In this document: piece after piece, positions 50,209 to 61,480 of the stretch
Numbering within the stretch: position 1 is the stretch's first letter
Layout of the letters: every line of letters begins with the position of its first letter
NCBI GenBank assembly: GCA_036652035.1
Contig: JAVVWR010000003.1
Location: forward strand, 27,371 to 91,370
Source of the DNA: JAEZVV01 sp036652035
GTDB taxonomy: Bacteria > Pseudomonadota > Gammaproteobacteria > Burkholderiales > Burkholderiaceae_F
DNA length: 64,000 bases
Reading direction: 5' to 3'
Program-made: the position numbers and the translations under genes
The notes under the pieces: model-generated
Database searches by the model: none
Told to the model about the DNA's origin: nothing
The model's input: the letters and a program-made list of their open reading frames with translations, nothing else

Positions 50209-52173
50209 ATGAAATTGAATTTTCCGGCTTGCCGCTGGCCGGCACGAGTGTTGGCCCGCCTTTTTCCCGGTCGTTTTGCGCTTGCTGGCTGGGTCCTCCT
50301 GATGTTTCTTGTCGCCAGTCTGCTCACCCGGCTCGGCCTGGTGGCGTTCAATGGCGACTGGAGTGTGCTCGCTCCGCAAACCCTGATCCCGGCGCTCGCC
50401 ATCGGCACGGTCTACGACCTGGCTGCCGGCGCCTGGTGGATGCTGCCCTTCGCCCTGATCGCCTGGCTGTGGCCCGATGGCCCGCGCTCGCGGCTCGTGC
50501 TCGCGGTGCTGATATTCGTTCTGGCGGGCGCCGCTGCTTTCGGTTTTGCTTTCACCAGCGGGTCGGAATTCGTTTTCTGGAACGAATTTGCTGCGCGCTT
50601 CAACTTCATTGCGGTCGATTACCTGATCTACACCCGCGAGGTGATTGGCAATATCCGCGAGTCGTATTCGATCGCGCCGATGCTCGCCGGCGTGGGCCTG
50701 GCCGCCGCGCTGCTGCTGGGTCTGGTCGGGCGGGGGCTGTGGCGCGCCACAGCCCCGGCGCAGATGGCCTTGGGCCGGCGCTCCGCGGTGTTTGCGGGTT
50801 TTGTGCTCTTTGCGGTGCTCGGCTTTGTCGGCGTGAAGGGCTCGCTCAAGGAAGGCTTCACTGCCAATGTCGAAGCCCAGCAGCTGGCCGGCAACGGGCC
50901 GTGGGAGTTTTTCCACGCCTTTCGCAGCAACCAGATCGACTACGACCGCTTCTATCGCACGATCGGCTTGCCGGCGGCGTATGCGGAGCTGAGAAGCGAG
51001 TTCGAACACAATGGGCTCAAGCCGCAATTCACCGGCAGCGAGACGCTGCCGATCGAGCGGCGGATCGTCGGTCGCGGCGCCGAAAAAAAGATGAACGTGG
51101 TGTTGATCTCGGTCGAGTCGTTGTCGGCCGATTACCTTGGCGTCTTTGGCAACACCCGGGGCCTTACGCCGCGGCTCGACGCGCTCGCGGCCGAGGGGCT
51201 GCTTTTTACCCGGCTCTACGCCACCGGCACCCGTACGGTCCGCGGGCTGGAGGCCTTGGCGCTCTCCTTGCCGCCCACGCCCGGCCACTCGGTGGTCAAG
51301 CGCCCCAACAACGAGAACCTCTACACCCTCGGCGAAGTGTTTGCGGGCAAGGGCTATGAGCCGCTCTATCTCTATGGCGGCTATGGCTACTTCGACAACA
51401 TGCAGTCGTTTTTCGGTGGCAACGGTTATACGGTGATCGACCGCACCGCGATTCCCGCGGCCGATATTCACTACGAAAACATCTGGGGGGTGGCCGACGA
51501 GGATCTCTTTACGCTCGCGCTGCGCGAGCTCGACCAGCGCCATGCCGCGGCCAAGCCCTTCTTTGCGCATGTGATGACGACCAGCAACCACCGGCCCTAC
51601 ACCTATCCGGCGGGCCGGATCGACATTGCGCCCGCCACTGGCGCGGACGGCGCGGTCAAGTACACCGACTGGGCGATCGGCGACTTCATCGACCGCGCCC
51701 GCAGCAAGCCCTGGTTTGCCAACACGCTGTTTGTGATCGTGGCCGACCACTGCGCGGCGGCCCGCGGCAAGACCGACCTGCCGCTCGACCGCTTTCATAT
51801 TCCGATGATTGTTTACGCGCCGGGCCAGGTGGCTCCGGGCAAGGTCGAGACCATCGCCTCGCAGATCGACGTGGCGCCGACCGTGCTGGCCTTGCTCAAC
51901 TTCAATTACACCTCGCGCTTTTTCGGCCAGGACATTCTTAACGAGGGCCGCTATCACCAGCGCGCTCTGCTCGCCAACTACCAGACCGTGGGCTATTACG
52001 AGGCGGGCAAGGTCGTCGAACTGCGGCCGCAGCGGCGGGTGCGCGTGATCGACGCGGCCAGCGGCGCCGAGCTGCCGCTCGAAGGCGAGGCGGCGCATTT
52101 GGCGCACGAGGCGATCGGCTATTACGAGGCCGCGTCGTCCGCCTTCAAGTCCGGGGCGCTGCGCCGGCCTTGA
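50209..52173 (+). CDS. LTA synthase/MdoB-like membrane sulfatase-fold phosphotransferase
   Basis: A 654-residue inner-membrane protein with about five N-terminal membrane segments (20-205) and a periplasmic alkaline-phosphatase-fold domain (about 285-580). The metal and catalytic residues of the lipoteichoic-acid-synthase/OpgB group are present: VVLISVESLSADYLG, the nucleophile Thr in GTRTVRGLEAL, and VADHCAAARGK. In Gram-negatives such enzymes transfer phosphoglycerol or phosphoethanolamine to glucans or lipids. The Met at 50209 gives the usual N-terminus; an ATG 8 codons upstream is possible. No opg or lipid A genes are adjacent. Confidence 0.9.
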   Translation: MKLNFPACRWPARVLARLFPGRFALAGWVLLMFLVASLLTRLGLVAFNGDWSVLAPQTLIPALAIGTVYDLAAGAWWMLPFALIAWLWPDGPRSRLVLAVLIFVLAGAAAFGFAFTSGSEFVFWNEFAARFNFIAVDYLIYTREVIGNIRESYSIAPMLAGVGLAAALLLGLVGRGLWRATAPAQMALGRRSAVFAGFVLFAVLGFVGVKGSLKEGFTANVEAQQLAGNGPWEFFHAFRSNQIDYDRFYRTIGLPAAYAELRSEFEHNGLKPQFTGSETLPIERRIVGRGAEKKMNVVLISVESLSADYLGVFGNTRGLTPRLDALAAEGLLFTRLYATGTRTVRGLEALALSLPPTPGHSVVKRPNNENLYTLGEVFAGKGYEPLYLYGGYGYFDNMQSFFGGNGYTVIDRTAIPAADIHYENIWGVADEDLFTLALRELDQRHAAAKPFFAHVMTTSNHRPYTYPAGRIDIAPATGADGAVKYTDWAIGDFIDRARSKPWFANTLFVIVADHCAAARGKTDLPLDRFHIPMIVYAPGQVAPGKVETIASQIDVAPTVLALLNFNYTSRFFGQDILNEGRYHQRALLANYQTVGYYEAGKVVELRPQRRVRVIDAASGAELPLEGEAAHLAHEAIGYYEAASSAFKSGALRRP

Positions 52174-52254
52174 GGCGGTGTGGGCCTGAGCCAGTGCGCT
52201 GTCGGGCCTGGGGTTTGCTCGGGATTGGCTGCGATGGCTCTGCGGTGCTGAGCG

Positions 52255-52280
52255 CGGCTCGGGGCTTATCCCCCGAGCCG
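52255..52280 (+). terminator. Hairpin after sulfatase-fold gene
   Basis: Perfect 10-bp stem CGGCTCGGGG / CCCCGAGCCG, 6-base loop, about 80 bases after the stop; no T-run. TAAAAT at 52298-52303 just beyond could be the -10 of ettA. Confidence 0.5.
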
Positions 52281-52347
52281 TGGTCAGGGGCCTCGCGTAA
52301 AATCCTCACCCTTCCTCGGTTTTCTCTCTTCTTCTCGGCAAAACTCA

Positions 52348-54012
<1,665 letters not shown>

Positions 54013-54020
54013 TCCCAGTG

Positions 54021-54050
54021 GGCGCGGGCCTGGCCCGCGCCTGTTTTTTT
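54021..54050 (+). terminator. Rho-independent terminator of ettA
   Basis: Perfect 9-bp stem GGCGCGGGC / GCCCGCGCC followed by TG and eight T. The T-run ends two bases before the ATG of the next gene. Confidence 0.93.
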
Positions 54051-54051
54051 T

Positions 54052-55917
54052 ATGCGCTGCGACTCTTCCGCGCCACCGTGTCCGGCTCCCGGCGCCGACT
54101 CGTCCGAGCTGCTGCGTCTGCGCCAGATATTTCTCGCTGGCAACGACCTGCCGGCGCGCTGGTCCGGACGCGAGCAGTTCGTCGTTCTCGACAGTGATTT
54201 CGAGTGCGGCGCTCGATTCCTCGCCACGCTCGCCGCCTGGCGCGCCGATTCGCAGCGCTGCGCGCGCCTGCATGTGGTCGCCCTGCTGCCGCAGCCGATC
54301 TCGGCCAGGGCATTGATGGCGGCGGCGGCGCCCGAGCTTCGGGTTCTGGCGGGCGAACTCGCAGCGCAATGGCCCTTGCTGCTGCCGGGTCTGCATCGGA
54401 TTTTTTTCGACGGTGGCCGCGTCCGTCTCACGCTGGCGGTGGGCGACGCGCTGGCCCTCGCTCCCAAGCTGGCGCTGGGGTTTGATGCGCTCTACCTCGC
54501 CGGCGCCGCCGCGGCCGAGGCGCCGGAGCCGGCCTTGCTCAAGGCCCTGACCCGGCTGGCGCGCGCGGGAGCGACGGCCGCCAGCGCCAGCACGGCCGCC
54601 GCCGTGCGCGCGGCACTGACGGCGGGCGGTTTTGACGTGCAAGCCGGTGCCGGCCAGGGGGCCGCTCCCGACTCGACGCTCGCGCGTTACGCACCGCGCT
54701 GGCGTGCGCGGCGCTTCGATCCGCCCGCGGCCTATGCCGGCGAGCGGCGGGCGATGGTGATTGGCGCCGGTCTGGCGGGCGCTCATGTCGCGGCCGAGCT
54801 GGGCGCCCGTGGTTGGCAGGTCGATGTGCTCGATGCCGGTCCGGTGCCGGGCGCCGGTGCGTCGGCCCTGGCCTGGGGCTTGCTGCACCCGCAGATATCG
54901 AGCGATGACAATGTTCTTGCGCGCCTGACTCGGGCCGGTTATTTCGCCGTCAAGCGCGAACTGCGCGGCGCCGACCGCGAGACTTTCCAATCGGTCGGGG
55001 TGCTGCAGATCGCCGACAGCGCGGCCGAGTTCGACCAATGGGTGGGTGCTGCGCGCCCCTTTGATCTGCCGGCCGATTGGGCCCAGCTGCTCGACCGGAG
55101 CGCCGCCACCCGCAAGGCGGGCCTCGTGCCGCGTCGCGGTGGCTGGTGGTTCCCGGGCGGTGGCCTGATCGCGGCCGGACGCTGGTGCCGCCAGCGCGTC
55201 GAGCAAAGCCGGGCCCGGGTGCGAACCATGGCGGCGGTGGCGCGGCTTGAACGGATCGGCGCGGATTGGACCGCGTTCGACGCGACTGGCAGCGCGCTCG
55301 CCACCGCGCCGGTGGTGGTGGTGGCCACGGCCTGGGCCGCGCCGCGGCTGCTGGGTCTGGCGCACGCACCGCTGCGCCCGGTGCGGGGGCGAATTTCATT
55401 GCTGGGCGAGCGGGATCTCGCCGGCTTGGCGTGCGGCATGACCGGCGACGGTTACGCCGTGCGCGGTGGCGACGGCTGGGCCGGTGTGGGTGCGAGTTAC
55501 GAGTGGCTGGCGCCGGGCGCGGACTGGCCGGGCGAGGTTGACGCGGCCACGATTCATGCCGCCAATCTTGATCGACTGGAACGTTTGTTCGACCCGGCGC
55601 CAAGCGTCATCACCACCGGTTTTTACGACGGCATCCGCGCCGTCACCAAGGACCGTCTGCCGCTGGCCGGCCCGATCGCCGACGAGGCTGTGGCGCTGGC
55701 GCGCCCCGAGTTGCGCGGCGCCCGCCTGCCCGAGGTGCCGCGGGCGGACGGGCTTTACGGTCTTTTTGGCCTGGGCTCGCGGGGGCTCTCGCTCGGCTTG
55801 CTGGCGGCTGAGCTGCTCGCCGCGCAGATCGAGGGCGAGCCGCTGCCGGTGGAGGCCGAACTCGCCGCCGCGCTGGACCCGGCGCGGTTCCTGCTCGGGC
55901 ATATGCGCAAAGCCTGA
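54052..55917 (+). CDS. mnmC: MnmC-like tRNA modification protein with degenerate methyltransferase half
   Basis: Bifunctional MnmC finishes the mnm5(s2)U34 modification of tRNA: the C-terminal FAD oxidase removes the carboxymethyl group and the N-terminal half methylates. The 621-residue protein keeps the oxidase half (about 233-621): GAGLAG at 238-243, DDNVLARLTRAGYF, TKDRLPLAGP and LGSRGLSLGLLAAELLAAQI. The N-terminal half (about 20-215) aligns in outline (FLAGNDLPARW, FLATLAAWRADSQRCARLHVV), but the SAM-binding Gly-rich loop reads DSDFECGARF where GFG-type sequence is expected, and the catalytic DGFAPAKNP segment reads AGAAAAEAPE. The methyltransferase is probably inactive. The ATG directly follows the ettA terminator and has no ribosome-binding site. 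Confidence 0.85.
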   Translation: MRCDSSAPPCPAPGADSSELLRLRQIFLAGNDLPARWSGREQFVVLDSDFECGARFLATLAAWRADSQRCARLHVVALLPQPISARALMAAAAPELRVLAGELAAQWPLLLPGLHRIFFDGGRVRLTLAVGDALALAPKLALGFDALYLAGAAAAEAPEPALLKALTRLARAGATAASASTAAAVRAALTAGGFDVQAGAGQGAAPDSTLARYAPRWRARRFDPPAAYAGERRAMVIGAGLAGAHVAAELGARGWQVDVLDAGPVPGAGASALAWGLLHPQISSDDNVLARLTRAGYFAVKRELRGADRETFQSVGVLQIADSAAEFDQWVGAARPFDLPADWAQLLDRSAATRKAGLVPRRGGWWFPGGGLIAAGRWCRQRVEQSRARVRTMAAVARLERIGADWTAFDATGSALATAPVVVVATAWAAPRLLGLAHAPLRPVRGRISLLGERDLAGLACGMTGDGYAVRGGDGWAGVGASYEWLAPGADWPGEVDAATIHAANLDRLERLFDPAPSVITTGFYDGIRAVTKDRLPLAGPIADEAVALARPELRGARLPEVPRADGLYGLFGLGSRGLSLGLLAAELLAAQIEGEPLPVEAELAAALDPARFLLGHMRKA

Positions 55918-55985
55918 GTTGCTTGCCAATCAGGGACGTCCGATCTCATGTCGTCGATTGGACTCTCGAGTGAGATGGGCGAGAT

Positions 55986-56025
55986 AAACACAAAGGGCAC
56001 GGATCGCTCCGTGCCCTTTGTGTTT
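55986..56025. terminator. Bidirectional terminator between mnmC and SEC-C gene
   Basis: An 18-bp perfect inverted repeat (arms start AAACACAAAGGG and end TTTGTGTTT) with TCGC loop lies 15 bases after the SEC-C gene stop (minus) and 68 bases after mnmC (plus). A/T-rich outer arms give a U-run in either direction. Confidence 0.92.
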
Positions 56026-56040
56026 TCGGCTGGGCTGAAC

Positions 56041-56754
<714 letters not shown>

Positions 56755-57036
56755 CAGAGTTCTCTCGCGGTGGCCGCGGCGCAGGCCTCGACCCGGTAAA
56801 AAGGGAGCGATGCTTCCGGCCCGCGTGCTGCGACAGGCCGGTTTCGCTGGTGCGGCTCGTACTGTAGCTGTCCACGCCGCTCGCGGGCTGGGTGGCGGGT
56901 AAACGTGGGTATCGGGCGGCGCGTATCGTGCGGCGTGGCAGCGCGGATACAGCATGCTCATTTCGCTGGGGCGCCCAGCCGGTGCGCCAGCCGTGCCGTG
57001 TAGCGTCAACCGCTCATTTCAATCCGGGAGATGACG

Positions 57037-57555
57037 ATGAGACAGGTTTCAGTGTTGGCTGCCGTGAGCAGCGTGGTGGTGGTCGCGGTGCTTGCCGCTT
57101 GCGCCAGCCAGCCGGCGATGCCGCCAGGGGCTGAGGCGACGCTGGCGCCGACCAAGGGCCATACGGCGAGCGGCACGGTGGTCTTCACGCCGATCCGGGG
57201 CCAGGTGCTGGTGACGGCTTCGGTGAGCGGCCTCAAGCCCAACAGCGAACACGGCTTTCACATTCATGAAAAAGGTGATTGTTCCGCGGGCGATGGCATG
57301 AGCGCCGGCGGCCACTTCAACCCCGGCACCGCGCCGCATGCGCGTCACGCGGGCGACCTGAGCAATCTCAAGACCGATGCCAGCGGCAACGCGATCTTCC
57401 GCTTTGAGACCGACGCGATCTCGCTCACCCCGGGAGCCAGCAACAACGTGATCGGGCGCAGCGTGGTGGTGCATGCCAACCCCGACGACTACACCAGCCA
57501 GCCAGCGGGAAATTCGGGGCCGCGGGTGGCGTGCGGCGTGATTGCGGCGCGGTAG
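57037..57555 (+). CDS. sodC: Cu,Zn superoxide dismutase lipoprotein
   Basis: A 172-residue periplasmic SodC with a lipoprotein signal (VVVAVLAACAS). Copper and zinc ligands are present: HGFHIHEKGDCSAGDGMSAGGHFNPG, HARHAGDLSN and SVVVHANPDDY; the conserved disulfide Cys pair is in KGDCS and VACGVI, and the electrostatic Arg in GPRVACG. Of the two ATGs, the second (57037) has GGGAG at the right distance (6 bases); the first (57031) abuts it. The 280 bases upstream hold no gene. Confidence 0.95.
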   Translation: MRQVSVLAAVSSVVVVAVLAACASQPAMPPGAEATLAPTKGHTASGTVVFTPIRGQVLVTASVSGLKPNSEHGFHIHEKGDCSAGDGMSAGGHFNPGTAPHARHAGDLSNLKTDASGNAIFRFETDAISLTPGASNNVIGRSVVVHANPDDYTSQPAGNSGPRVACGVIAAR

Positions 57556-57610
57556 CTGAGGGCGGCGCGAGCCTTGCCGGCGGGTGTTGGGCGCAGCGCG
57601 GTGTTTCGCT

Positions 57611-57627
57611 TGTAACCCGCTGTAACC
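57611..57627 (+). promoter_or_regulatory. Tandem TGTAACC repeats before macA
   Basis: TGTAACC occurs twice with a 10-base period, 28-44 bases upstream of a TACAAT -10 (57655-57660). No good -35 is present, so activator binding at these one-turn-spaced direct repeats is plausible, for example by an OmpR-class regulator. Confidence 0.45.
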
Positions 57628-57685
57628 AAGGGGTCGCAAGGGTTTTGCCGCCTCTACAATGCCGCTTTCGGCACTCGGAAGCGGC

Positions 57686-58936
57686 ATGCAAGTCTCGAAT
57701 AAATGGCGCTCGCGCGCGATCGCTGCGGTCATTCTTCTTGCCGTTGTGGGCGGCGGCGTCTGGTGGTGGCAGTCAAGCCCGAGCGCGGACACGCCCCGGT
57801 TCCGTACCGCCAGGCTGGAGCAGGGACCGATCACGGCGGTGGTCTCGTCCTCGGGCACGCTCAACCCGGTGACGTCGGTTCAGGTCGGCACCCAGGTCTC
57901 GGGGCAGGTCAAGAACCTCTACGTCGACTTCAATTCCCCGGTCAAACAAGGCGAGCTGATCGCCCGGATCGATCCCGAGACCTTCGAGTACCGGGTGCGT
58001 CAGGTCGAGGCCGATCTCGAGGCCGCCCGTTCGAACGAGGGGCGCGCCAAGGTGGCTCTGGCCAATGCCAAGCGCGAGCTCGCCCGCACCCAGGAACTGG
58101 TGGCGCGCAATTTCGTCTCCGGGGCCGAGCTCGACGCCAAGCAGGCCACGTACGATCTGGCCGCGGCCGACCTGAAAAACGCCCAGGCCGTGATCCGGCA
58201 GCGCGAGGCCAGCCTCGCCTCGGCGCGGGTGGATCTGGGGCGCACCGAAATCCGCGCTCCGGTCAATGGTGTGGTGATCAAACGTTCGGTCGACGTTGGT
58301 CAGACCGTGGCGGCGAGCCTGCAGGCGCCCGAGCTCTTCCTGATTGCCAAGGATTTGCGCGACATGCAGGTCGAGACCTCGATCGACGAGGCCGATGTCG
58401 GCCGCGTCAAGCCGGGTCAGAAAGCGAGCTTCACGGTCGATGCCTTTCCCGGCCGCAGCTTTAACGGCGAGATCCGGCAGGTGCGCAAGGCGGCTCTTAA
58501 CCAGAGCGGCGTGATCACCTATACCGCGCTGGTGTCGGCCGCCAATCCCGACGGCATTCTGATGCCGGGCATGACGGCCAATGTGCGTATCACCACCGAT
58601 TCGCGCGCCGACGTGTTGAAGGCGCCGAACGCTGCCCTGCGCTTTCGTCCGCCGGGCGAGGCTGCCGCCAAGCCCGAGGCCAGGCCGGCGACGCGCGGTG
58701 CCAGTGATGCCAGCGGTGGCCGCTCGGGCCCGTCGGCGCGTGGCCGAGTCTGGGTGCTGGGGGCCGATGGCAAACCGAAGGCGGTCGAGGTGCGCACCGG
58801 ACTGTCGGATGGCTCGGCCACCGAAATCAGCGGCGAGGGATTGGCCGCCGGTACCGACGTGCTGACCGGAGTCCTGGGGGGCAATGGCACGGCGGCAAGC
58901 GCGCCCAACCGCAGCGGTCCGCGGATGCCGTTCTGA
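57686..58936 (+). CDS. macA: MacA-like periplasmic adaptor of ABC exporter
   Basis: A 416-residue membrane fusion protein with one N-terminal membrane anchor (about 9-28), lipoyl halves (VQVGTQVSGQVKNLYVDFNSPVKQGELIARIDP and RTEIRAPVNGVVIKRSVDVGQTVAAS), a helical hairpin (100-190), beta-barrel and membrane-proximal domains, and a Gly/Ala-rich C-terminal tail. It is the MacA type that works with an ABC ATPase/permease. I chose the ATG at 57686 (GGAAG 5 bases upstream) over one 9 codons earlier. First gene of macA-ATPase-permease-DUF1439. Confidence 0.92.
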   Translation: MQVSNKWRSRAIAAVILLAVVGGGVWWWQSSPSADTPRFRTARLEQGPITAVVSSSGTLNPVTSVQVGTQVSGQVKNLYVDFNSPVKQGELIARIDPETFEYRVRQVEADLEAARSNEGRAKVALANAKRELARTQELVARNFVSGAELDAKQATYDLAAADLKNAQAVIRQREASLASARVDLGRTEIRAPVNGVVIKRSVDVGQTVAASLQAPELFLIAKDLRDMQVETSIDEADVGRVKPGQKASFTVDAFPGRSFNGEIRQVRKAALNQSGVITYTALVSAANPDGILMPGMTANVRITTDSRADVLKAPNAALRFRPPGEAAAKPEARPATRGASDASGGRSGPSARGRVWVLGADGKPKAVEVRTGLSDGSATEISGEGLAAGTDVLTGVLGGNGTAASAPNRSGPRMPF

Positions 58937-58938
58937 CC

Positions 58939-59682
58939 ATGGGCGCGTTGATTGAAGTGGGCGGCCTGCGCAAGAACTACGTTCTGGGCGACCAGACCGT
59001 GCATGCGCTCGATGGGGTGTCGATCGCGATCGACCCGGGCGAGTTTGTGGCGGTGATGGGGCCGTCGGGCTCGGGCAAGTCGACCTTCATGAACATGATT
59101 GGCTGCCTCGACCGCCCCTCGAGCGGGCAGTACCGGCTGGCCGGGGACGATGTCTCGGCGCTGAGTGCCGATGAGCTGGCGGGCATTCGCAATCGCCGCA
59201 TCGGCTTCGTGTTCCAGCAATTCAATCTGTTGGCCCGCACCAGCGCGCTCGAGAACGTGGAGTTGCCGCTGGTCTACGCCGGGGTCGAGGCGCGCGAGCG
59301 CCACGACCGCGCCCGCCAGCGTCTGGCTCAGGTGGGGCTGGGGGCGCGCATGGATCACCAGCCTTCCCAGCTCTCGGGCGGTCAGCAGCAGCGGGTGGCG
59401 ATTGCGCGCGCGCTGGTCAACAACCCCTCCTTGATTCTGGCTGACGAGCCCACCGGCGCGCTCGACTCGCGCACCTCGCTCGAGATCATGGCGCTGATGC
59501 AGCAGTTGAACGGAGCGGGCATGACGATTGTGCTGGTCACCCACGAGCACGACGTGGCCGCCTACGCGAGCCGGCTCATCATTTTCCGTGACGGCCGGGT
59601 GTTGAGCGACGAACTCCAGACGCCCAAGGACGCGGCGGCCGATCTGGCGGCCTACGATGCCGGGCAGGAGGCACGGCGATGA
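58939..59682 (+). CDS. macB: MacB-type ABC exporter, ATPase subunit
   Basis: A 247-residue ATPase of the LolD/MacB family: Walker A GPSGSGKST, Q loop FVFQQFNLLARTSALENVELPLVY, signature LSGGQQQR, Walker B LILADEPTGALDSRTS and switch His in LVTHEHDVA. In E. coli MacB the ATPase and permease are fused; here they are separate genes overlapping by 4 bases. It starts 2 bases after macA. Confidence 0.93.
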   Translation: MGALIEVGGLRKNYVLGDQTVHALDGVSIAIDPGEFVAVMGPSGSGKSTFMNMIGCLDRPSSGQYRLAGDDVSALSADELAGIRNRRIGFVFQQFNLLARTSALENVELPLVYAGVEARERHDRARQRLAQVGLGARMDHQPSQLSGGQQQRVAIARALVNNPSLILADEPTGALDSRTSLEIMALMQQLNGAGMTIVLVTHEHDVAAYASRLIIFRDGRVLSDELQTPKDAAADLAAYDAGQEARR

Positions 59683-60911
59683 ACTTCCTGTCGGTATTGC
59701 GGATCGCGCTCAAGGCCTTGCGCGTCAACAAGCTGCGCTCGTCCTTGACGATGCTGGGCATGATCATCGGGGTGGCGGCGGTGATCGCGATGATCGCGAT
59801 CGGCTCCGGCGCGCAGGAACGGGTGCGAGAGCAGATCAAGAACCTCGGTTCCAACCTGATCCTGGTGATTCCGGGTTCGACCACGCAGAGCGGCGTGCGT
59901 CTGGGCAGCGGTGCGGCGCAGACCTTGAGCGAGGACGACGCCGCGGCGATCGGGCGCGAAGTCGAAGGCGTGGTCGCCGCTGCGCCGGTGGTGCGTGGCT
60001 CCGGCCAGGTGGTGGCGGGCAACGCCAACTGGGCAACCCAGTTCTATGGCACCACCAACGACTATCTGATCGCGCGCGACTGGGGCCTGGCTGCTGGCCG
60101 CGGCTTCGAGGACGCCGAGCTTGCCGGCGCGGGCAAAGTCGCTCTGATCGGCCAGACCACCGCCGAGAAACTCTTTGGCGAGGCCGACCCGATCGACCAG
60201 GTGATCCGGGTGCGCAAGGTGCCGCTCACCATCGTCGGGGTGCTCGCCAGGAAGGGACAGAACTCGATGGGTCAGGATCAGGACGACATCATCCTGATGC
60301 CGGTCTCGACCGCGCGCAACCGCGTGCTGGGCCAGTCGCAAGGCCGCTTGAAGCGGATCGGCTCGATCTCGGTCAAGGTAGCCGAGGGCTTCGACATGAA
60401 GCGGGTCGAAGAAGGCATGGGTGAGTTGCTGCGTCAGCGCTTGAGGGTCCAGCCCGGCGCCGAGGATCCCTTCACCGTGCGCAACCTGACCGAACTGATG
60501 AACGCCCAGGAAGCCTCAAGCCGGGTGCTCACCATTCTGCTGGGTGCGGTGGCCTCGGTGAGCTTGCTGGTGGGCGGGATCGGGATCATGAACATCATGC
60601 TGGTGAGCGTGACCGAACGCACGCGTGAAATTGGTCTGCGGATGGCGGTGGGCGCGCGCGCGCATGACATTCTCAAACAGTTCCTGGTCGAAGCCTTCAC
60701 GCTTAGCATGCTGGGCGGTCTGGTAGGAATCCTGCTGGGGGTGGGGGCTTCCTATCTGATCGGCGAGTTCGCCGGGTGGCGCACCGAGATCACGCCGCAA
60801 GCGGTGTTGCTGGCGGTGGGTTTCTCAGCCGGCGTGGGGGTGTTCTTCGGCTATTACCCGGCGCGCAAGGCGAGCCGTTTGTTACCGATCGAGGCGCTGC
60901 GCTATGAATAA
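59679..60911 (+). CDS. MacB-type ABC exporter, permease subunit
   Basis: A 410-residue permease with the MacB layout: first membrane segment after ALRVNKLRSSLTMLGMIIGVAAVIAMIAIG, a large periplasmic domain (about 45-285), and three C-terminal FtsX-type segments (SVSLLVGGIGIMNIMLVSVTERTREIGLRMAVGA; GGLVGILLGVGASYLIG; FSAGVGVFFGYYPARKASRLLPIEALRYE). It overlaps the ATPase gene and the DUF1439 gene, so all four are one operon. Substrate might be a macrolide, peptide or lipopeptide; unknown. Confidence 0.93.
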   Translation: MNFLSVLRIALKALRVNKLRSSLTMLGMIIGVAAVIAMIAIGSGAQERVREQIKNLGSNLILVIPGSTTQSGVRLGSGAAQTLSEDDAAAIGREVEGVVAAAPVVRGSGQVVAGNANWATQFYGTTNDYLIARDWGLAAGRGFEDAELAGAGKVALIGQTTAEKLFGEADPIDQVIRVRKVPLTIVGVLARKGQNSMGQDQDDIILMPVSTARNRVLGQSQGRLKRIGSISVKVAEGFDMKRVEEGMGELLRQRLRVQPGAEDPFTVRNLTELMNAQEASSRVLTILLGAVASVSLLVGGIGIMNIMLVSVTERTREIGLRMAVGARAHDILKQFLVEAFTLSMLGGLVGILLGVGASYLIGEFAGWRTEITPQAVLLAVGFSAGVGVFFGYYPARKASRLLPIEALRYE

Positions 60912-61425
60912 ATCGATTCGATGGTTGGGACTGATATGGGTGGCGACACTGATCGCCGGTTGCGCCAGTCTCGGGCCACCCGCGTTGCGGGTGAGCGCGT
61001 CGGATATCGAGGCCCGCTTTGCGGGTCTCGATCGAGTCGTGAACCAGTTCGAAGGTCTGCAGCTCTCCGGTCCGAAGGTGGGATTTCTGTTGGCGAGCGA
61101 CCGGATCGAACTGGCCTGGACCGCCAAGCTGCCTGACGGGGTGGTGGCGCTTCCGATCGCGGTGCGAGCGACGCTGACCGGTAAGCCGGTGTTGAATGAC
61201 GCGGGCGATGGCATCGACCTTGACGAAGTCCGCTTCGAAGGTCTGTCGGTGCGCAGCCTGCCCTTTCTGCCGGCGCTGCGGGAAACCCGTGGAAGTACCT
61301 TGGCGGGTCGTTTGCCGCTTCTGAATTTCGACCCCGACGAGCTGCGCCGGGGCGATGTGCTCTACCGTGCCACCGGGCTGTCGCTCGGTGCGAATGGCAT
61401 GACCGTGGATCTGGCGCCGCGCTGA
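60904..61425 (+). CDS. DUF1439 (YceB-like) lipoprotein
   Basis: A 173-residue lipoprotein (lipobox IAGC, Cys about 20) of the YceB/DUF1439 family, a beta-rich lipid-binding-like fold. Visible features are LRVSASDIEARFAGLDRVV and KVGFLLASDRIELAWTAKLPDG. It overlaps the 3' end of the macB-type permease gene by 8 bases, an unusual tight link that suggests a role with the exporter. Confidence 0.85.
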   Translation: MNKSIRWLGLIWVATLIAGCASLGPPALRVSASDIEARFAGLDRVVNQFEGLQLSGPKVGFLLASDRIELAWTAKLPDGVVALPIAVRATLTGKPVLNDAGDGIDLDEVRFEGLSVRSLPFLPALRETRGSTLAGRLPLLNFDPDELRRGDVLYRATGLSLGANGMTVDLAPR

Positions 61426-61480
61426 CCGTTGGCCGAGGTACTTGGTCGATAATGCGGGCTCATTTTTTTGGGATGTTCAA

